Assembly: GCA_032433595.1 (NCBI GenBank)
Contig: JASWJB010000360.1
Span: 1-40,246 of the forward strand
Length of the DNA stretch: 40,246 nt
From: Conoideocrella luteorostrata
Taxonomy: Eukaryota; Ascomycota; Sordariomycetes; Hypocreales; Clavicipitaceae
Reading direction: 5' to 3'
A model generated the notes under the pieces. It was not told the DNA's origin. It did not search any database and was given only the letters and a program-made list of their open reading frames with translations. Position numbers and translations under genes: made by a program. Positions 33,698 through 40,246 of the stretch are shown piece by piece; position 1 is the stretch's first letter; each line of letters begins with the position of its first letter.

Positions 33698-35753
33698 GCA
33701 GCCACTAACTCATGCTAGCACAGAGAGGGAGATGTAATTAAATACTGCAGTAGACTGCTCTTGGAGAATACAAATACCACGGTAAATCCAGCATGTAATT
33801 TCCCATCTATCTAATTCATCGGGTTCAAAAATGAATGAAACTTGCAGCTAGTCTTGTCGCATATGGCCAAGTTCTAGTTAAGAATAGTTTAAAAGCATAG
33901 ACAACGATATAATCTGTAATATTTATAGCGCTTAGCTCGATAGCAAAATTCGCGACGTAGTTAATAGTGTAAATGAAAGACTATACATAAACGAGTCCGA
34001 ATCGCAAGCCCGCCTCAGGACGTTGATAGACGAACTTGCCGTAAGTGCCAGGTAGGCTGGAGAGTTCTATGAGAACCTGCAAGCCTTGGCACACCAGTTG
34101 CTCTTTGTAAGGCTTGCATGAGGTATGTGATAAGCAGCCATGGTGGGCACTCATGTTAGGCCTCAGCCCGCCACTGTTTGCCTGCAAGCTACAGATGCAG
34201 CCTCACAGCTCGGTCGCTCAGTGATGTCTAGCTGAACACGGGGATGCAAGAGATACTCCATCCCAAGGTTTTGTTGCTGGCTCAATGATCAGACGCATAC
34301 CAAGCCGCTCGTCGACTACTGTGCTCGAGCAAGCGATTCGCTCCTCAAAGCGTCCAGGGAAGTGGAGAAAACATTTCGTCACCGGATTTCTGGTTTGTGG
34401 GCGAAAATGATCTTCTGCTCTGGTGGATGCCGTCTCACGTGAGGCTGGACTTAACCAATCTGGTCAAGATCAAATGGATCGTCTATAAGAAGGATCTTTG
34501 CCCGCTTGCTTAGGTAGTCACGAGCATCATCATGCATGCACATGCATCGTCAACGAATTGAATTGCGTGCTTCTTCAGAATTGAGTTGTGTCTTTGGCGG
34601 GAATATTGTGCCCGTGTTGTTATGCCTAACTTTTGCATTTGACAAGCAACCGCGCTCTTATTTCTACGAGATGATTGACAGACCATTTAATCTCGGCGTG
34701 TACGAGAGGTCTACGAATTTATTTGGGCTTAGTTGAAGTCCTTTACAGAATTGAAGTTATCGTCACTGGTTGTGTGTCAGACACCAGTGTAGGTGAGTGT
34801 TGGGTGTTTGCTTTGGGCCAAAACTGGCAAGACTACGTATCGAATGGTGCCGTCGATGGCACTGGAGAGTACTCCTCATTGGCCAACCGGAGTTCAGCTC
34901 ATGCGGATTGTCTCATTGGCATTCATTAATCAGCACACCTTGCTACAATGTGCTCCGTAGTGGTGTCCGGTTTTTTTTCAATGTCGGCCCCGGACTGATT
35001 TGAAGTAGATCAAAAGAGAGGATGACCGTTGCGGGTTATTGGATGAAGAACTGATTGATCTGAAGCATTGTCGGATCGTCATTCAAGTGCAGCGGAAGCG
35101 GAATGGAAGTCAGGGGGGGGGGGGGGGGATCTCTATGAAGAAGAAAATGAAGGAGAGCCATAGGATTGGGAATTGGCCGCTATGAAAATAAAGTTGCCGG
35201 TCTACATGGGACGGGTGGCCGAGTTAAAATGGAGGTTGCAGGCTATTTTAAAACCCCCTCGTTACAGCATGAAACAGCTGCCATAGTGTCAACTCGAGAA
35301 TGACATGAGTCTGAATGCGCGCTTAACTACTCCGCAAAACTTTTCGCGGTAAAACGATGCTACAAGAGGCTAGCGGCGAGACTAGTCCGGCCGAGTCAAC
35401 GATGCTAGGCAGGGGTTTGAAGGTGCCGGTCTCGATTCCCCACCACTCGAGGACGCAGATGTAACCCGGATCCCCAAGGCGAAACCACATCCGAAACTCG
35501 CAACGCCGCCAGACCTACACGATGCTGGAGCATCACGGCGACTTTGAAACTCGCGCATGCATTGCATCCTGCTTCAAAATGCGACTATGTCCCCAAGTAC
35601 GCCAAGATCTGATCACTCCCTCCTCTCTTTCCCTTCTACATCGGCTGGCCCGCTCTTTCGCCCTCTCATTTGCTGAACTTGCTATCTGCCTGTACATTAA
35701 TATCTTGTCCCTACACTTTTTCTGGTATATTGTCTCTATTCAAATTTGGCAAA
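33698..35753. other. Long intergenic region, no gene seen
   Basis: About 2 kb with no recognisable gene. It contains a 16-G run (35113-35128) and small ATGCATGCACATGCAT-type repeats at about 34531. The last 100-150 bases, CT-rich (CCCTCCTCTCTTTCCC), are likely the promoter and leader of the secreted hydrolase-like gene. Open frames are short and domain-free. Confidence 0.5.
35113..35128. repeat. Poly-G run of 16
   Basis: Sixteen consecutive G residues. Its true length is easily misread by most sequencing methods. It could form G-quadruplex-like structure, but no gene is close enough to suggest a role. Confidence 0.9.
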
Positions 35754-36939
35754 ATGTTCAAGCCAAGGGGTACGGTTCTGTCCGTGCTATATGTTCTTTT
35801 TATTCTCTGCGTGTCTCTCGCCCATGCCGTTCCTCAGAACAACCAAGCTGGCAAGGCGGGTAAAAACGCGAACGGGGGCGGAAACAAAAAAGGTGGTGGT
35901 GGTAATGGTGGTAATGGTGGTAATGGTGGCGGCGGCGGCGGCGGACAGACCGCGCAACAAAAGGCAGCCCAAAAGCCAAGTGGCGTGACCGTCAGTAAAG
36001 ACGGCTCGACGATGATCCTTGACCAGACCGTCCAGATCAAGTAAGAGTGTGACAGCCGCTCGATGTGCAGCTAGGGAACAACATGACAGCCCAACTTACT
36101 AACTCTTTCCCATCAGTGGCCTTCAAATTCGATATAAAGTGAGCGCTCCAGCCGACCAATTTACTGCAGACTCGGGCGTAAAAGGTAGCAACGCCGCCGC
36201 CAATGCTGCTGGTTCCATTGGCATGAACGTATTGCTCCACGGCGACGGGGGCCAGTCCTTCTTTGACTTCCCCAACCAGGGTGTCAATGCCAACCTCATG
36301 GGCGTCGCCGTCCTCGCTCCAGACAAGAACCTGAAATGGGGCGGTGCCGACAGGGGCGGCAAACAGCGTCCGGACGGCGTTGCCCACTCTCTGGCCGTGA
36401 ACGATCTCATCACGAAGGAACTCCCCAAAATGGTCGCTTTCAATCAGTCAGAAGTCTTCTTCACCGGCGTGAGCGGAGGCTCTCTCACCCTCGCCGGCTT
36501 TTTCATGCCAGCGCACATGGGCAATTTCCCCAACTCGGGAGTCATGCTGAACTGCGGCGGCATGGCTCCTCAGGTAGCCTTTACGCCCGAAGCGACCAAG
36601 GCCTTGGCAAACACCCGAATTCACTTCCAGTCAACTACTCAAGAGCTCAAATCGCTGCAACAGTCCATTCCTCAAGCTGTTCAGGCGTACGAAAAGGCTG
36701 CCTCGAATGCTGGTTTGAGCAGCCAGCAGATTAATGCCCTTCAGACTGTGAACAACTCTCCGAATGGTGGTCATTGTGCGTTTGACGGGAAGGGATTTGT
36801 CAGTGGTGTGCAGCTCATGGCTACCAACTATGAGAACGTCATGCTGGCTAGCGGCAGCGGCCAGGTCAGTGGCATTCAAAATGTAAATACCGGAGTAGTG
36901 GGAAACGAAAGGCTGCAGTTCGCCAGAGGAGGTAATTAG
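35754..36939 (+). CDS. Secreted GxSGGS hydrolase-like protein
   Basis: About 369 aa from exons 35754-36040 and 36117-36939. A clear signal peptide ends near SLAHA (TVLSVLYVLFILCVSLAHA). A low-complexity linker rich in Gly, Asn and Lys follows (residues about 38-66). The C-terminal 280 residues begin VQINGLQIRYKVSAPADQF and carry the nucleophile-elbow-like FTGVSGGSLTLAGFF with Ser215. A conserved His315 lies in GGHCAFDGKG near the C-terminus. The G-x-S-G-G motif and the late His suggest an alpha/beta-hydrolase fold, common in secreted fungal proteins sometimes mislabelled 'cyclin-like F-box'. The acid residue was not located. Substrate unknown; an esterase or PHB-depolymerase-like activity is only inference. 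The junction at 36040/36117 is supported by a GTAAGA donor and a TACTAAC branch point. Confidence 0.85.
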
Positions 36940-38118
36940 GCATTTTATCCAGAGTAGAGGTTACATTAATTCGCGAATAATGGCGGAGTGGTATTCACGG
37001 GTGGATGTTGGAAGCTGGGCAAAATTGGGCGGCATTCTGTCAACATGATTCGTTGTAGGCGGAAAGAACTCGAAAGAGGTCTCTGGTGCCTGGCTTTTAT
37101 TGCCAGGACGGCGGGCTACTTGTAGGACTGGACGTAACGGATAGAGATGCATGCGATAAAGCTCATGGTAAAGGGGCTATCTTTCGAAATAAACCCTATA
37201 GAATTGGGAGTCTTGATAAGCACACATTTTCGAGGTCTGATTTTTGAGTAGTGTTACGCGGTGCATGAAATGGCAATATGCAGAGTCCAGCGACTCGAGC
37301 AGATTGTATGCGGTATACAGCCATATCCATCTCGTACACCCGTACCGCCGATGTAGGGGGCACATCGCGGGGCACATGGCATTGGAGGTGAGTGTTGGGT
37401 GGCTGCGTGCGTGGGCAGGGATGGGATGACGACTGTTCTCTTAGGCATACAGATTGTTATATTGTATCACTACAGGGGCGGGAAGACCACAAATCGGTAC
37501 TCCGTACTCCGTAAGTACTGTCGCACATTGCATATGCTAGCAAGTTGACATTGTGATGTCCTCCAAGCCCGGAATTGTTGGTGTGTGGTGTTGACAGGAT
37601 GGCTGGGTGGCGCTGCCAACCATGAAGCGGTAAGCGATTACAGGCCTTCCTCTGGTATTGTGTGAGACGTCGCGGGTACTTGTTTTGGGCACTCCAAAGG
37701 CGTATCTCGCTGTGAATGGAGTACCAACCGAGTACAGGTGCATCCTCGCCTGGCGAATCTGATGTTCGCTCTCCCTTGCCAGACTCACGCACGCGCGTTG
37801 GCTCTTTCTGCCTTGTTAGGCACACCTGAGCGCCCCAGCGCAGTGTCCAACCGTGATTCTGCAATCCTGGCAATGGACACATCTAGAAATACATGGCAGC
37901 GCCCGATCCAAATACATTATATATCTCTTTTCCTGCCTGGCTACCGTCTCTTCGCCACCCTTGCTTCCAAATCTCTTCCTTTGCATTCATGCATTGCAAA
38001 GTTGGAGACCTCTGGACTGGTCTTGGCCGCGCTGCTATCCTCGCCACTACCATCTTCATTCTCACCGCAGGACTTTTACTTTAGTCGGGCGGCTCCCTTC
38101 GACGCCTCGGCCCACAAC
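36940..38118. other. Intergenic region and Dabb gene promoter
   Basis: No gene was found. A doubled TACTCCGTACTCCGTA motif lies at 37498-37513. A TATA-like ATTATATATC at about 37916-37925, followed by a CT-rich stretch, is the likely core promoter of the Dabb gene. The Dabb frame stays open upstream through ATG 37873, but the added residues look like translated leader. Confidence 0.55.
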
Positions 38119-38590
38119 ATGACCACCGTCACCCACGTCCTTCTCGTCTCTTTCAAACCGTCTGCTTCGCAGAGCACCATCGATTCGGTGAGCTGGCTCA
38201 ATGCAGAGGAGCACGCGCTTAGCCTAACAGGATAAAACAGATTTGGGAGACCTGCCTCAGTCCCGACACAGGTAAACCCTATGTCCTCTCAACACGCGGT
38301 GGCATCAACAACAATCCTGAGCACAGCAATGTCAGTCATCATGCCTACACACTTGCCTAATATCTCTGGCCCTGCCGGTTTATTTTTGCTTTCCGCCATA
38401 TGCTAACGGTTCCCCCCTTTGCGACCAGAAAAATATGACGCACGGGTTCATCATTGAGTCCCGAAACCAGCTTGACCGTCAGTATTTCCTGGATGTTGAC
38501 CCAGCCCACAAGGCATTTGTTGAGCACATTGACCCAAATAACAATGATTTTCTTACGCTGGATTTTACGGATGGCGTTTATGGCGCATAA
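38119..38590 (+). CDS. Dabb (stress-responsive A/B barrel) protein
   Basis: Small dimeric alpha/beta-barrel fold protein of 106 aa from exons 38119-38187, 38241-38330 and 38429-38590. The start MTTVTHVLLVSFKPSAS is the typical Dabb opening strand with His6. The middle reads IWETCLSPDTGKPYVLSTRG and GINNNPE. The C-terminal half has THGFIIESRNQLDRQYFLDV and DPAHKAFVEH, the hallmark of the family, and ends LTLDFTDGVYGA. Fungal members are usually single-domain proteins of about 105-115 aa, which fits. The exon 2 donor is GTCAGT, slightly unusual; phase is 0 throughout. Family members include small cyclases and stress proteins, but this one has no known substrate. Confidence 0.88.
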
Positions 38591-39447
38591 ATTTAAGTCT
38601 CTGGTAGACACTGGAGATGCCTCGTTGTCCTGCGTCTGTCCGTACCGGTGAGGAGCAGGATTAAAAATGGGCTATTCTTAGTTACTGACCCCGCGGGTAT
38701 TGGGGAGGGTGGCAGGGTGTGTTTTGATGATGACTAGGTTATCATAGAATATAAGCCCAAATTATAGCTACTGGAGAACAATTCAGTAGACCTACACTTT
38801 TGCTCCGTAGTAAAGTGATTAAATTGTTCCAACAGACTCTCTCGTCTTGACCTGCGCCGGCGCATCCCAAGCTGCAAACCTTGACCAAAACCCTTAGGTA
38901 AATGAGACTTTTTGAGGGTTCCTTCAGCATGAATACCGCACGATGAGCATCTAGGTATCAGTGCGTCGGGCCGAAAATGGCCAATTTAGTGCACTCTTTA
39001 TGGCTTGATATTTGTGTGACATTATCACTACTAATCAATGCCTAAACGTTGGAACCCATCATTATTGGTCCATGCAGAAAAGCAGCAGGATCAAGTATAC
39101 TTCTTCACCTTTCACGGCGTTTTGCGCTGTGATACAATCTGTCTTCCGGCGGCCTATTCCTCAAATGAAACCCCATACAAGCAAAGCAGACGAAGGAGAA
39201 ACTGCAATTTGCCGGTATCTTGGCCGTCTTTGCGTTGGATTTCACCGGACCTGGTATGTGAATCACTTGTTAATCCTTGTTATCTAGGAAAGGAAACCAA
39301 TCACACAATCGCTATGCGTTACTCCCCGAAAACCAAACATCGGAGTTCGATACTTCTTCTTGGCGATGCGGATCGATTTCGTGGATCTTGAAATCCAGAA
39401 TGTGGCGCGCCTTATCATCATCATCATCAGTAAATAACACTGAAACC
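38591..39447. other. Convergent intergenic region
   Basis: Space between the 3' ends of the Dabb gene (+) and the CmcJ-like gene (-). It contains a TCA triplet run at about 39416-39430. No gene was recognised. Confidence 0.55.
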
Positions 39448-40246
39448 TCAAAATCTCAAACAAGGGTGAAAACTCGAGGGTGAATGCTGGCTGACTGGAG
39501 GATTAAACTGACAATACGCAATAGAGTTTTCTTTTTTATTGTCGAATATTTTCAAAAGGGCAATGTCTTTTGGTGTTATCCTAGATCGGAAATACCATCT
39601 GTGTCTCGGTGACGGGAGTACTTCGAACGACTCTTCGCTGAAGTGTGGATAAACAATATCTACAGGGACCAAGTTGCTAGGTGAGACAGTGGTAAAGGAA
39701 CAGACTGCAAGAGGGTTTGCCTCAACGAGTGGTACAACAGGTCGCCATACACTATGCGATCGCAAGCGCGTTAGTAGCTTTGCGGGCGCGCTCCCGAACG
39801 CGGGCGACTTTGGGACGCTGTACTTAATTATACGGCATCGCTGCCTCAGAATTGCCTCAGCACGATCTCCCATGTGTAATTTGATCCTGCCAATGGCAGA
39901 GCGTGGTGTCTGATCTATTCCCAAGTCAGTACCAGACCGCAAGATCAGTGACCAACTTACAATGATGTAAACCAATCCCGGTGCCTACCACATTGAACTC
40001 GGCAAGCGACATTGGAACACCTTTTCAAGTCTCCGCCTCTGCGGTCTTCGTGCCTTGCAACCCAGTCGAAAACGAACACCTCAGAGGAATTGAGATAAGA
40101 CTTTAGCCAGCTCGACATGGAGCCTAGGTAAGCCTCTGACACGACTGTATTGGGGCCTTTGTAAACGCCCGGGACGAATTCAAATCCGTCCACGTCAAGT
40201 GTGAACCTATCCTCGTAACCAGCTATGTCTGAGATGACTACTTGGT
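39448..40246 (-). CDS. CmcJ/NvfI-like oxygenase, partial, frame-broken
   Basis: The 5' end lies beyond the right edge, so the gene is incomplete. Read from the edge: VVISDIAGYEDRFTLDVDGF, a segment to FVFDWVARHEDRRGGDLK, then DQTP-like RSAIGRIKLHMGDRAEAIL and RQRCRIIN, then VWRPVVPLVEANPLAVC, DIVYPHF, PRHRWYF, ITPKDIALLKIFDN. These blocks match the CmcJ/NvfI Fe(II)/2-oxoglutarate hydroxylase family of fungal secondary metabolism. Introns: 39823-39752 (joins RIIN to VWRP, with CTAAC branch point) and 39960-39915 (46 bp). Upstream of the latter, only the +1 frame after AAAAGG (40025-40020) has the right splice phase, so there is a one-base frame break. The junction reads HHYQTP, where an HxD pair is expected, which may mean lost activity. 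The C-terminal end is short and could lack part of the usual tail. Confidence 0.6.

Noticed and set aside
35395..35460. GGTCTCGATTCCCCACC resembles a tRNA T-arm
   Set aside because: The stem does not pair and no acceptor, D or anticodon arm could be fitted around it.
37457..37882. 141-codon minus-strand frame
   Set aside because: Overlaps plus-strand frames and the Dabb promoter, has low-complexity chance-like composition and no recognisable domain.

Overview
The window is nuclear DNA of a filamentous ascomycete (Pezizomycotina). A member of the Sordariomycetes, perhaps Hypocreales, is my best guess, but the sequence does not prove that rank. The reasons are short introns (about 46-101 nt) with GTRAGT-like donors and CTAAC/CTGAC branch points, a fused HIS7 of the fungal type, and fungal families such as HET, DUF3176, DUF6594-like, GxSGGS secreted hydrolase-like and CmcJ-like proteins. 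No rRNA, tRNA or CRISPR was seen.

The left half (1-20.5 kb) is mostly conserved housekeeping and signalling genes: an ArfGAP/UBA trafficking protein (1431-3592, +), ornithine decarboxylase antizyme (5016-6040, +) with a programmed +1 frameshift at TCC-TGA, HIS7 (6557-8278, -), a TFIIIC triple-barrel subunit (8948-10322, +), a hybrid histidine kinase of about 1269 aa (11679-15614, -), and two Ser/acid-rich hypothetical proteins (17839-18580, - and 19631-20446, +). HIS7 and the TFIIIC gene diverge from a shared 669-bp promoter that carries a perfect TGACTCA site. A DUF6594-like relic with an internal stop lies at 16924-17268.

The right half (20.5-40.2 kb) is sparser and more accessory. It holds a decayed HET-domain gene (21580-23517, -), a small membrane-anchored Cys-rich/Ser-Thr-rich protein (24692-25609, +), a DUF3176 membrane protein (28034-30145, +), a BTB/POZ protein (32849-33642, +) whose frame breaks just before a second CxxC, a secreted hydrolase-like protein with a Gly/Asn-rich linker (35754-36939, +), a Dabb-domain protein (38119-38590, +) and a CmcJ-like oxygenase cut by the right edge (39448-40246, -). 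Two non-coding elements with inverted ends, resembling MITEs, lie between them, together with TACTCCGTA-type palindromes.

The most interesting signals are: (1) a perfect 8-bp hairpin that encloses the UGA of the antizyme shift site; (2) two other genes whose coding resumes in the +1 frame at the same hexamer, AAA-AGG; (3) the HET and DUF6594-like decay and the inverted-repeat elements that mark the right half as rapidly evolving. Apart from the antizyme shift, which belongs to a well-known family, frame breaks could be real mutations or assembly errors. Exon limits were placed by reading splice signals and protein continuity by eye.
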